Shown here piece by piece: positions 1 through 7,827 of a stretch of DNA of 59,140 nt. The DNA is from Alphaproteobacteria bacterium (GTDB lineage: Bacteria; Pseudomonadota; Alphaproteobacteria; Rickettsiales; JABCZZ01). The stretch is taken from assembly GCA_013286285.1 (NCBI GenBank), contig JABDGA010000005.1, forward strand, positions 1-59,140. Direction: 5' to 3'. Every line of letters starts with the position of its first letter. The stretch's first letter is position 1. Made by a program: the position numbers and the translations under genes. The notes beneath the pieces were generated by a model. That model made no database searches. It was not told where the DNA came from and worked only from the letters and a program-made list of their open reading frames with translations.

Positions 1-95
1 GTGTTAAGCGCCGTGGTGGCCGCAGCGGCAGAAAAACCCGTCAGTATGAATGCCATGGCGCCTGTGTAGGCGATAGTTTTTTTGATATTATACAT
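1..95 (-). CDS. Exported protein of unknown function, N-terminus only
   Basis: The reverse strand opens with MYNIKKTIAYTGAMAFILTG followed by an Ala-rich stretch. This is a typical Sec signal peptide: a short basic N-terminus, about 12 hydrophobic residues, then an Ala-rich probable cleavage site. The window edge cuts the gene after about 31 codons, so the mature protein and its function cannot be seen. It lies 4 nt downstream of the glycosyltransferase stop on the same strand, so it is probably the next gene of the polysaccharide operon. No strong ribosome binding site is visible. Too short for the ORF track. Confidence 0.6.
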   Translation of the reverse strand, partial: MYNIKKTIAYTGAMAFILTGFSAAAATTALN

Positions 96-99
96 ATAT

Positions 100-1098
100 T
101 TATTTATTATTGTTCAAAAACAAGGATATAGAATTATTTTTTCCCAGGAAAGTACGCAGGAAGAATTGTACCGTTAGTTGTTTAAAAAGATAGAAGGGAA
201 CCGGCCAGGGACGTAAAAAAGTCATAAAGGCCGCTTTTATATCCCGGTTTTTTACTGCCAGTATGAGCAGCCGCCATTGCAGGCGGCAGTCCACACATAC
301 ATAATGCTTTCGTAAAGCGGCCTTGTCGGTATGAGGTAAATTCACCTCCTTAATCAGCACGCCATCGCAATTACGCAGGTTTAACAAATCCGCTTCCGTA
401 TGCTTGCCGCTTAAGGAATCCCGGCGCACTACGGAGACATACCCTTGCGCCGGAACCAGAAGCAGCCGCGCTCCCAGCGCCAGGGAGCGGGCATAAAGCT
501 CAAAATCTTCCCCCAGCCGCATATGCTCCTGGTAACGGATATGGTTCGTGTCCAGAAACTGCCGCCGTATGAGTGGCTTGATAAAGCCGAGCTCGGCACG
601 GTTGCGCTTGCCTGTGACATTGGAAAGCACGAAGTCGGCAAAGGAGATGAATTTTGGTTTAGCAAGCCTGTTATCCAGCAAGCTGCGCCGCGGGCCGTTG
701 ACGTCTTGCTCCGGGACCTGCCACATATCGTCGGCAATGAAATCGGCTTGATCCGCATAGGCAAGCAGCCCTTTCAGGCGGCCTGGCAGGAAAAAATCGT
801 CGGCGTCAAGAATGGCAATCCACGAGGCTTTGCTTTCACGTATGGCACGGTTGCGGGCTGCGGAAGGGCCCGCATTTTGGGGTTGCACCACTATGCTTAA
901 ACGACCGCTGCCATCGTCGGCCTTGTAAGCAGCCTCTACCGTTTTATCGGTGGAAGCGTCATCTACCACCACTACCTCCACGGCTTCCGGCTCAGCCAGC
1001 GCGGAGGTAATAGCGCGTGCGATGGTGGTTTGCGCATTATAGGAAGCAATGATAACACATATGCCGGATGAACTGCCTTGCGGAGAATGCATTTGCAT
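100..1098 (-). CDS. Family 2 glycosyltransferase
   Basis: A 332-residue GT-A-fold enzyme expected to move a sugar from a nucleotide-sugar donor onto a growing glycan at the cytoplasmic face. The N-terminal half shows the GT2 pattern: a strand with IIASYN near residue 17, VVVVDDASTDKT at about 42-53, and the metal/nucleotide motif ILDADDFFL at 96-104. There is no clear membrane-spanning segment, so it is a soluble or peripheral enzyme. It starts 8 nt after the DCC-family gene, in a minus-strand run with the HTTM-like, PP-loop and pyruvyltransferase genes. Donor and acceptor cannot be told from sequence. An alternative start is Met3. Confidence 0.88.
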   Translation of the reverse strand: MQMHSPQGSSSGICVIIASYNAQTTIARAITSALAEPEAVEVVVVDDASTDKTVEAAYKADDGSGRLSIVVQPQNAGPSAARNRAIRESKASWIAILDADDFFLPGRLKGLLAYADQADFIADDMWQVPEQDVNGPRRSLLDNRLAKPKFISFADFVLSNVTGKRNRAELGFIKPLIRRQFLDTNHIRYQEHMRLGEDFELYARSLALGARLLLVPAQGYVSVVRRDSLSGKHTEADLLNLRNCDGVLIKEVNLPHTDKAALRKHYVCVDCRLQWRLLILAVKNRDIKAAFMTFLRPWPVPFYLFKQLTVQFFLRTFLGKNNSISLFLNNNK

Positions 1099-1106
1099 TG
1101 GAAAAG

Positions 1107-1511
1107 CTATCCAAGATTATGTAATTTGGATCGTCCCAAAAGGCATAGGGTAATATTACGGCATGTCCGCAGTACCGGATAAAGCAGGTTCGTTAAGGAA
1201 GGCGAACGGAAAATTGTCCCATTGAGCCGGTTAAGGACACCGGAAGGGCTGGTCAGCATCGCCAGGACATGCACACAGTCAGCGCCATGATACCAGCGTC
1301 CGGCGATTTTGGCGGCCATGCCTTCGTCGAGATCCATCCCACGCGTTTTCACCTCGGCAAGAATCGGGTGCGGCTCACGCGCATTCACGAGGACAACCTG
1401 CCCGACAGCCTCGCGCAGCCGCAGAACCTTCACATACTGCGTGCAGAATGGGCATTCGCCGTCATACACGACGTATACCGGGTCTTCTTGTGCTGGGGCT
1501 TCAGCGGACAT
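1107..1511 (-). CDS. DCC-family (DUF393) thiol-disulfide oxidoreductase-like protein
   Basis: The ORF track begins at 1709, but the first 66 codons are out-of-frame shadow of the upstream gene. The start at 1511 overlaps the stop of the upstream membrane-protein gene by 11 nt and gives 134 residues, the usual length of this family. The family signature VYDGECPFC is at residues 15-23, with Cys20 and Cys23 forming the CxxC pair, in a thioredoxin-like fold. Members are predicted thiol-disulfide oxidoreductases; real substrates are mostly unknown. From memory of the families, DUF393 genes are often next to HTTM-domain membrane proteins, which is the arrangement seen here, so the two products probably act together. 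Confidence 0.82.
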   Translation of the reverse strand: MSAEAPAQEDPVYVVYDGECPFCTQYVKVLRLREAVGQVVLVNAREPHPILAEVKTRGMDLDEGMAAKIAGRWYHGADCVHVLAMLTSPSGVLNRLNGTIFRSPSLTNLLYPVLRTCRNITLCLLGRSKLHNLG

Positions 1512-3258
1512 TAAACAAGTGCTCCGTCTTATGCATAACCGTTTTCTTATAGCCTTCCTGGTCGTTGTAATCCAGGCAGGCGGATTCCAGAACATATTTA
1601 TACGCGACAATCGTTCTTTTATCCAATGCCTTGAAATCCTGATAGTACCAAGGATTGGTAAAATGATGATGCGGATAGAAATCATAGTTGATCCTGCCGT
1701 CTGAATCAAGGTGGCTCATAATATAGGCATGCTGAGCGCGGATGAAATTGCCGACCTTGTTAAGCGCTTGTTCGTCGACCGGGCCGTCGCTGACGGCGAG
1801 TTTGCAGTCATTGCCCGCATGCATGGTCTTTATGCTCCAGTTACTGCCCCATGGGCCGTTGTGAAAGTGGCCACTGTCAGGCGTACCGATGACATCGCTT
1901 AAGTAATAAAAAGCATAGGAGACGCCATAGAAGTAGTTGGACGGTACACGGTATTCCTTGCCGGTATCGGTTACGGCGACGAAATGGAAGTCCGTTACTG
2001 CCCGCGAGTCGTACCAGCCCAGCTCCGCGATATGTAAAAACTTCACTGACAGCACGATGAAGGCAATCGGGATATAACGGATGGATTTGGGAATTTCCAG
2101 ATCGCGAATGGTGACGCATGACCCAACAATGGAAAAATTCAGAATTATCCAGAGCCAGAAATTGACTCCCGTAAGGAGAAAGATGCTAATATGCATCAAA
2201 TCAAAAAAGAGAGTAAATGCGATTATCGAACGGACACGCGTGATGGCGAAGATGGTGAGTAGCTGGGCAATGATGGTTACAGCATTTAAAAGAACACCAA
2301 TATGCTGCATGAGCTTATAGGGTAACGCGCTAATGGACGGCCACGCTCCGAATGGCAGGGTTCCCAGAAAATGTCCGGAGATGATAAGATAATTCGTGCG
2401 GTTTTCCAGAACCCAGGATAAAGGGCCGCCGTCCAGGATGATCTTGGCCCAGCCGGACATAAAATAATTAGCGAAATGCACGGCGATTGCGCATAGGAAA
2501 ATCAGCAAAAGCGCGTTGTGGGTTGATTCTTCCCGGTTCACATTTCCTATTTTTAAAAGTCGCATGCCCAGCCGAACCGCAAATATGGCAAACAGCCCGA
2601 AGCATAGGAACAGGCCCATTTCAGGCAGTGGAATATAGTCGGTTCTGCCGATGATAATCGTTGAAACAAGGCGCAGCGCATCTTTCATCAGGATGACGTA
2701 GATGCACGGCACCATAACAAAGCTCGGGCGTATCCATGCGGCAGCGGCACAGGCAATCGCCACCCAGCGGCCTATGGAATAGAGGGGAGCTACTTTCGCA
2801 TAAATCCCTGTCTCCACGATGGGGAAGGCTGGGTAGTAGATAAAGGCATATACCCCCATAATCGTAGCGATGGCGCGGCATAAAATCCTGTATGCCGGTA
2901 TATCCTCCTCATAGCGGATGGGAAAGGCCATCGCCACCGCGGTGGTGAAGGTCAGGATAAACGCCGGGACCATATATTGCGGATGCGTATAGAGCTTATC
3001 CGAGATATGGCGGTACATAATACAGGCAAGGGTAGTGAGCGCCAGGGAAGCAAATGCAAATATTTCCGGGCTTTTTTCTGCGCAATACCGGATAAACGGA
3101 TGGGTATTATCCTCTTCCTCCCTTTGGGGAGGCAGGGGAAGGGAGGAGGGGACAGCCTTCACAGGAAGTGCCTGTTCGGCTCTCGTTTCATCCTTTTTTT
3201 CTAAAGAGCAGGATTGTGATCCTGTACCCTTTATTTTCTTGGCGCTATTATATTTCAT
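1501..3258 (-). CDS. Polytopic membrane protein, HTTM (vitamin K carboxylase-like) family probable
   Basis: A 585-residue protein with a hydrophilic N-terminal tail of about 60 residues, then roughly ten hydrophobic segments between residues 65 and 410, then a soluble C-terminal domain of about 170 residues rich in aromatic residues and His (for example DFYPHHHF). The segment HFANYFMSGWAKI at 261-273 recalls the core motif of HTTM-domain proteins related to gamma-glutamyl carboxylase. The coupled downstream DCC gene supports this. The function of bacterial HTTM proteins is largely unproven. The tail region PSSLPLPPQREEEDN (37-51) is encoded by a purine/pyrimidine-skewed palindrome that looks like an inserted repeat. 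Family assignment is moderate; membrane topology is firm. Confidence 0.6.
   Translation of the reverse strand: MKYNSAKKIKGTGSQSCSLEKKDETRAEQALPVKAVPSSLPLPPQREEEDNTHPFIRYCAEKSPEIFAFASLALTTLACIMYRHISDKLYTHPQYMVPAFILTFTTAVAMAFPIRYEEDIPAYRILCRAIATIMGVYAFIYYPAFPIVETGIYAKVAPLYSIGRWVAIACAAAAWIRPSFVMVPCIYVILMKDALRLVSTIIIGRTDYIPLPEMGLFLCFGLFAIFAVRLGMRLLKIGNVNREESTHNALLLIFLCAIAVHFANYFMSGWAKIILDGGPLSWVLENRTNYLIISGHFLGTLPFGAWPSISALPYKLMQHIGVLLNAVTIIAQLLTIFAITRVRSIIAFTLFFDLMHISIFLLTGVNFWLWIILNFSIVGSCVTIRDLEIPKSIRYIPIAFIVLSVKFLHIAELGWYDSRAVTDFHFVAVTDTGKEYRVPSNYFYGVSYAFYYLSDVIGTPDSGHFHNGPWGSNWSIKTMHAGNDCKLAVSDGPVDEQALNKVGNFIRAQHAYIMSHLDSDGRINYDFYPHHHFTNPWYYQDFKALDKRTIVAYKYVLESACLDYNDQEGYKKTVMHKTEHLFNVR
3117..3148. 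repeat. Palindromic repeat inside the coding sequence
   Basis: CCTCCCTTTGGGGAGG forms a short hairpin, and the following AGGGGAAGGGAGGAGG can pair again with the preceding CCTCTTCCTCCC. This C/T-rich arm and G-rich arm layout is typical of dispersed intergenic repeats, yet here it lies in frame within the N-terminal tail of the HTTM-like protein. It resembles in principle the palindromic elements inserted into Rickettsia genes. I saw no second copy in this window. Confidence 0.45.
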
Positions 3259-3326
3259 TTGTTTTTTTACCTACTGAATTTCACCATTTACGCTGCTACT
3301 ATTTGTAATTCACACTATTTAATCTA

Positions 3327-4577
3327 TCATGATCCTGCCGCTATAGGCAGTTTTTTTCTGCCACGCCCCATGTTCTGGAGGGTATACCGCAGCTTTTTGA
3401 TATGTTCCTTCATGCCGATGGCAACAAGGACAGAGAGCATCAGTAATCGGAGTTGCTGATGCCTGCGGAGGGGACGCCAGGACTTTACCCGTTTTTTCAG
3501 CACTGGTAGCCAGTGGCCTGTCGCGCCATAGAGGTCGGCATAGCGTATGATGGCGGAAAGCTCAGCCAGTTGCGCTACGTTGCGTATATTGATGCTATTA
3601 ATATAATTAATATCAAAACCGGGCGGGAAGCAGGGAGGTATTTTGCAGCCAGCAGCAAGAAAATTCAGCTGCGTGCGCACGCATTTTTCACAATGCCCGC
3701 AGTTACCACTCTGGACGCTGCCCTCCCAGCAGACTTTCAAAGTCGTGCAGGCAATGACGTTTTTTGCCACTTCCGCGACTTTCTCCGTGCGGAGGAAACC
3801 TGCACCGTCATGAACGATTTCAAACTTGTCCCCGGACATTAAATAATCCGTCACAGGACTGGACCCCCAAGGCAATACCAGCCCGTTATACGGCTCGGAA
3901 CTACCGACCAGACCGAACTGGAAGTCATCCGAAAACATATGCAGGCAGCCGGAGAGCTCCAATGCGAAAGAATCTTCCCAATTCTGCAGCCCGAGTGTCT
4001 TGCTGTTGGTGCGGATGGTATGCAAATTGAGGTGAAGCTCATCCAGCAGGGGAGTGACACGTAGCATCAGATCATTGAAATCACGTGTATTATCGACCGC
4101 TACGTCAAATCCATGCACCATCAGTACGTCAGATAAAGGATAACGCACTTTCTCCGGAAGCGTTCGGGTATGGCGCAACGCAGTAAAAGTGGCGTCAACG
4201 CCGCCGGAGAACGCGGCGATCGCTTTATCCTGCCCTGCACCGCGGCGCACGTCGGCAATCCTGTCGGGGATAATATCGATTTTCTTGTAAATTGTTGGTT
4301 TCCAGAGTCTCCAGATGAGTTGGAGTTCTTCGATATTACGCATAATGCCATGGGAAAGCGGCCCATGCACGCGCAGCGTTTTGCCAATGGACATGGCATA
4401 GAGCAGGATGGGAAGTACATGGCCGTCCATCATCGTTTCATCGGACCAGGGCATCACCCGGTCGAATTCATAGAAAATTTCTATGTTGATGGCTTGCGGT
4501 TCGTCATGCAACCACGTCACCCTGCGGCTTTTACCGTCTGCAACCGCATGCGTCACCTTAAGATGCAGATAATCCAT
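3327..4577 (-). CDS. QueC-like PP-loop ATPase in a polysaccharide operon
   Basis: Start taken at 4577 (MDYLHLK), 2 nt after the upstream pyruvyltransferase stop; the longer ORF in the track is overlap. The 416-residue protein has an N-terminal domain of about 115 residues, then the PP-loop ATP-binding motif SGGVD at 124-128, which activates a substrate by adenylation. A four-Cys cluster CWEGSVQSGNCGHCEKC at 283-299 has almost the same spacing as the zinc site of QueC (7-cyano-7-deazaguanine synthase). It is longer than QueC (about 230 residues) and sits in a glycan locus with no queuosine genes, so it is more likely a paralogue doing an amidation, nitrile-forming or conjugation step. Substrate unknown. 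Confidence 0.78.
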   Translation of the reverse strand: MDYLHLKVTHAVADGKSRRVTWLHDEPQAINIEIFYEFDRVMPWSDETMMDGHVLPILLYAMSIGKTLRVHGPLSHGIMRNIEELQLIWRLWKPTIYKKIDIIPDRIADVRRGAGQDKAIAAFSGGVDATFTALRHTRTLPEKVRYPLSDVLMVHGFDVAVDNTRDFNDLMLRVTPLLDELHLNLHTIRTNSKTLGLQNWEDSFALELSGCLHMFSDDFQFGLVGSSEPYNGLVLPWGSSPVTDYLMSGDKFEIVHDGAGFLRTEKVAEVAKNVIACTTLKVCWEGSVQSGNCGHCEKCVRTQLNFLAAGCKIPPCFPPGFDINYINSINIRNVAQLAELSAIIRYADLYGATGHWLPVLKKRVKSWRPLRRHQQLRLLMLSVLVAIGMKEHIKKLRYTLQNMGRGRKKLPIAAGS

Positions 4578-4579
4578 CA

Positions 4580-5602
4580 CTAGGTTTGCTCTCCCTGTAA
4601 TGCGCTTAATGCTAACGCTATGCTGGGCTTTGAGGTGGTGATGTCGCACTCCTTCGTCCATGCTTCGATAAAACTGCTGAGCTTTCCATAGCTGTTATCC
4701 AGCGTGCTATGGCGAATGCCAAGCAATATGGAGAGTATATGCACATGCAGACGATCGGTGATAATGTATTGCGCCGATGATAATAGCCGTAGTCCCGTGT
4801 CTATCCGTGCTTTCGCCAACTGCCGGTAATACAGCTCCCGTCCTTTGATCCGGTTGAGCGTACCGAGGCTGAGGCGAGGAAATAATTTCAGTATCGTTTT
4901 TTTCCGTGCCATACGCTTTAGACTGGGATCATCTTCCGGCCAATCTGTCATATAGGACTGCGACGGAAGATTGACCACTCCCGGGACGTTTATCTGTTCC
5001 TTATCGGTGCGCAGCAGCAACAGCAGTTTATGCGATATCCTTACCGGTTTCGGGATTGCGCCGAGGCAGAATGCCATGTCGGGACATAACTCCACCCGGC
5101 AGTTAAACGCCTGCTTGGCGATGGCGAGGCTTTTGCGGTCGCGCACCAGCAATGTAAAATCGGGATGGGCGTTGATAATTCCTGCCGCGCGCTTCAGCGC
5201 TTCCGGATTAGAAAAATACAGCGATTGCGGAAGCTGTACGATCTTGCGGTTGCGCAGACGTTCCAGCACCTGCTCGCGGAATTCCTGGTGCGCGGGCCAT
5301 ATATCCCCGAAATTGCCACCGCCATGCAGAAAAATGACACCTTCTGGCAGAGAATTATTCAGGGTTTCCCAACAAATATTCTGGAAGGTGCATACATAAG
5401 CTGGACGTATATTGTGCATTTTGCGGAAATATTCGATTTCTCCGCTCCAAATGGCGCTGTCGCCAACATTGGGATGATCCGGAAAATCAAGCAGCGCGAT
5501 TTTACCTGACGCAGGCACGTACGGTGCCAGAACATGATGAATGTTTGCCTGTAGTCTGGTAATCAACTCATGGGTTACTGGGGTAATACCGGATGGTTTC
5601 AT
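4580..5602 (-). CDS. Polysaccharide pyruvyl transferase family protein
   Basis: A 340-residue protein with the features of the PssK/ExoV/CsaB-type family, which transfers pyruvate from phosphoenolpyruvate to a sugar as a ketal. Visible are LLDFPDHPNVGDSAIW (38-52), the glycine-rich FLHGGGNFGDIW (91-102), QLPQSLYF and RDRKSLAIAK further on, and the late motif ITDRLHVHILSILLG near residue 280. It is the first gene of the minus-strand operon, divergent from the two glycosyltransferases starting at 5789, and is coupled by a 2-nt gap to the QueC-like gene. Pyruvylation adds negative charge to surface glycans. The exact sugar cannot be inferred. Confidence 0.88.
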   Translation of the reverse strand: MKPSGITPVTHELITRLQANIHHVLAPYVPASGKIALLDFPDHPNVGDSAIWSGEIEYFRKMHNIRPAYVCTFQNICWETLNNSLPEGVIFLHGGGNFGDIWPAHQEFREQVLERLRNRKIVQLPQSLYFSNPEALKRAAGIINAHPDFTLLVRDRKSLAIAKQAFNCRVELCPDMAFCLGAIPKPVRISHKLLLLLRTDKEQINVPGVVNLPSQSYMTDWPEDDPSLKRMARKKTILKLFPRLSLGTLNRIKGRELYYRQLAKARIDTGLRLLSSAQYIITDRLHVHILSILLGIRHSTLDNSYGKLSSFIEAWTKECDITTSKPSIALALSALQGEQT

Positions 5603-5788
5603 CGCATTTTTCCCAAAAAGCAGTTTGCATACGACTGGTTAGTATGAAAAGTTATTAACATTTTTCTCGCATCTGTAAAGTCCATGATGGATTCTTTATA
5701 TAAAAATATGGGAACTTTCTTGATATTCTAGGGAATCGCGCCTAAAAAACCATAGTGTTTGAATAGGAAGCGAGTGTAGGCTAATAAA

Positions 5789-6724
5789 TTGAATAAATTG
5801 AATATGAATGATTTTTCCATCATAGTCTGTACTCGGAACCGGGCGACAAAATTGCAGAATACACTGGACTCCATAGTGCAGGTGATAAGCAGGATACCCG
5901 AAAAAGCGGTGGAAGTCGTGTTAATCGATAACGGATCGGTTGATAATACGTGTGAGGTTATTAAGCTGTGGAAAGCACAGGTTTCTTTCCCCGTGCATTA
6001 TGTCTTTGAAGGGCGCACTGGCCTTGCCATTGCAAGGAATACGGGAATACGTGCGTCCTCTGGAAACGTCATGGTATTTACGGATGATGACTGCGTACTG
6101 CGCTCCGATTATCTTCAGGTTTTAAATCGCTATTGTGAACAGGATACCGACCTTATCATGCGCGGCGGCAGGGTGGAACTAGGCGATCCAACGGATCAGC
6201 CCTTTACCATCAAGCTGGGCAACAACACTATCCGGATGAGCGCTATGGACCGGCCAGACGGATTTATCATCGGCGCTAATATGGCCATGAAACGGGCGCT
6301 TATGGATAAAATAGGACTGTTTGATGAACGTTTCGGTGCAGGCGCAGTCTTTAAAGCGGCTGAGGAAACGGACTATATTTACCGTGTTTTCCGGGCGGGC
6401 TTTCCGGTTGAATATGTACCCGATCTGATTGTACAGCATTTTCATGGCCGCAAGGACTTAAATTCTATCCACCGCATGAATTATGGTTACCAAATGGGCG
6501 GCGGGGCAGTGTATGCAAAGTATATTTTTGACAAAAAGCTCCTGCGTCACTTCTACTGGGATATTAAGCGCTATGTGTATTTATTCCTGTTTGACAGAAA
6601 ATTGCTTGATAACCCTCTGGGAATATCTTATGGCATGGGCCTGCTCGCGACGGCAAAAGGAATATTGCTTTACGGATTGGAAAATCTACGCCACCACTTA
6701 AGGATACCGCGATATCACCTATGA
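5789..6724 (+). CDS. Family 2 glycosyltransferase
   Basis: A 311-residue GT2 enzyme. Motifs: FSIIVCTRNRA near residue 9, VVLIDNGSVDNT near 43-54, and the metal-binding VFTDDDCV at 96-103, followed by a long acceptor-side region with basic and aromatic residues. The ORF track start is a TTG at 5789 with GTAGG 8 nt upstream; an in-frame ATG lies at 5804 (MNDFSII) without an obvious Shine-Dalgarno, so I keep the TTG but either is possible. The stop overlaps the next glycosyltransferase by 4 nt (ATGA), so the two are translationally coupled. The 186-nt gap on the left is a divergent promoter region between two polysaccharide operons. Confidence 0.88.
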   Translation: MNKLNMNDFSIIVCTRNRATKLQNTLDSIVQVISRIPEKAVEVVLIDNGSVDNTCEVIKLWKAQVSFPVHYVFEGRTGLAIARNTGIRASSGNVMVFTDDDCVLRSDYLQVLNRYCEQDTDLIMRGGRVELGDPTDQPFTIKLGNNTIRMSAMDRPDGFIIGANMAMKRALMDKIGLFDERFGAGAVFKAAEETDYIYRVFRAGFPVEYVPDLIVQHFHGRKDLNSIHRMNYGYQMGGGAVYAKYIFDKKLLRHFYWDIKRYVYLFLFDRKLLDNPLGISYGMGLLATAKGILLYGLENLRHHLRIPRYHL

Positions 6725-7716
6725 TAAAAGTCTCTGTTATTATTCCCTATTTCCAACGTGATCGCGGCATCTTGCGGCGCGCGCTGGGTTCAGTGTTGAA
6801 GCAACGCCTGTCTCCAGATAGGGCGGTGGAGTTAATTGTCGTAGATGACGGCTCGCCGGTTCCCGCACAGTCCGAAACCGAAGGGCTGGTGATGCCGCCT
6901 GCGTTTCATTTAATTGTTATTCCACAGGCCAACGGCGGTGTGGCGTCGGCACGGAACGCCGGCCTGAAAGCAGTTTCCGTTGACACGAAATATATCGCGT
7001 TTCTGGACTCCGATGACAGTTGGCATGAAGAGCATCTGGAGCAGGGGATACAGGCGCTGGAAAACGGCAATGACTTTTACTTTTGTGATAATCGACGGGA
7101 TGACCACCATGCGTCCTATTTTCAGGGCTGCTCGGTCATGAAGAAATATATTGCCGATTATACGCCGGTAAATGGCCTTATCTCCCTTACCGGGGATGAG
7201 ATTGGAACTTCCATATTAAGGGAATTCTCCACGCAGGCTTCCGCCGTAATTTACCGACGGGGAATAGCGCCACACCTTTTGTTTGATACAGCTTTTGTAA
7301 AAGCGGGGGAGGATATACTGTTTCTGATGCAACTGGCGTCCAAAATAAACAAAGGTTGTTTTTCCACTCGGATCATGGTGAATTGCGGAAGAGGCATCAA
7401 TTTATATTTCAGCCACATCAGTTGGGACAGCCCTGGGCATCTCATTCAGGAAATCACTCGGATGAAGGCGCATTGCGCCATTAAAAACAAGGTGCGGCTT
7501 TCTCTTGAGAATGATCGCTGGAATGACAAATATATACAGGGCATTAAGCGGAAAATTGCATTTCTTTCCCTGCGCCAGTTCATAAAGACCAGAGGCAAGT
7601 GGCCGGTGGAAATCAAGGCCCTTGGGCGTGAGGACAGGAATTTCTTTTCCTGGTTTCCTCTCAGCCTTTTTCAGGCAGGGGCAGGCAAGGCCTTGGGATT
7701 ATATCGTCCCACGTGA
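6721..7716 (+). CDS. Family 2 glycosyltransferase
   Basis: A 331-residue GT2 enzyme starting in a 4-nt overlap with the previous gene. The nucleotide-sugar motifs are VSVIIPYFQRD at 4-14, LIVVDDGSPVP at 38-48, VASARNAGLK at 74-83 and FLDSDDSWHEEHL at 94-106. The C-terminal part is basic and lacks clear membrane helices. The pair 5789/6721 probably adds consecutive sugars to the same repeat unit, which the flippase gene just downstream could then export. After its stop there is an 8-bp inverted repeat (TAATTGCC at 7724-7731 and GGCAATTA at 7752-7759) without a T-tract, so I do not call a terminator. Confidence 0.87.
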   Translation: MIKVSVIIPYFQRDRGILRRALGSVLKQRLSPDRAVELIVVDDGSPVPAQSETEGLVMPPAFHLIVIPQANGGVASARNAGLKAVSVDTKYIAFLDSDDSWHEEHLEQGIQALENGNDFYFCDNRRDDHHASYFQGCSVMKKYIADYTPVNGLISLTGDEIGTSILREFSTQASAVIYRRGIAPHLLFDTAFVKAGEDILFLMQLASKINKGCFSTRIMVNCGRGINLYFSHISWDSPGHLIQEITRMKAHCAIKNKVRLSLENDRWNDKYIQGIKRKIAFLSLRQFIKTRGKWPVEIKALGREDRNFFSWFPLSLFQAGAGKALGLYRPT

Positions 7717-7827
7717 CCCCGAATAATTGCCAATAAATTATTTGGAAAAACGGCAATTACATAATGGCCTGTTTATATTTATGTATGCTGTGTAAATGAC
7801 TTTGAAAATGTGAGTGAATAGCTGCGT

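Noticed and set aside
7724-7759. Inverted repeat after the second glycosyltransferase as terminator
   Set aside because: Only an 8-bp stem with a 20-nt loop and no T-run; the flippase gene follows in the same direction.
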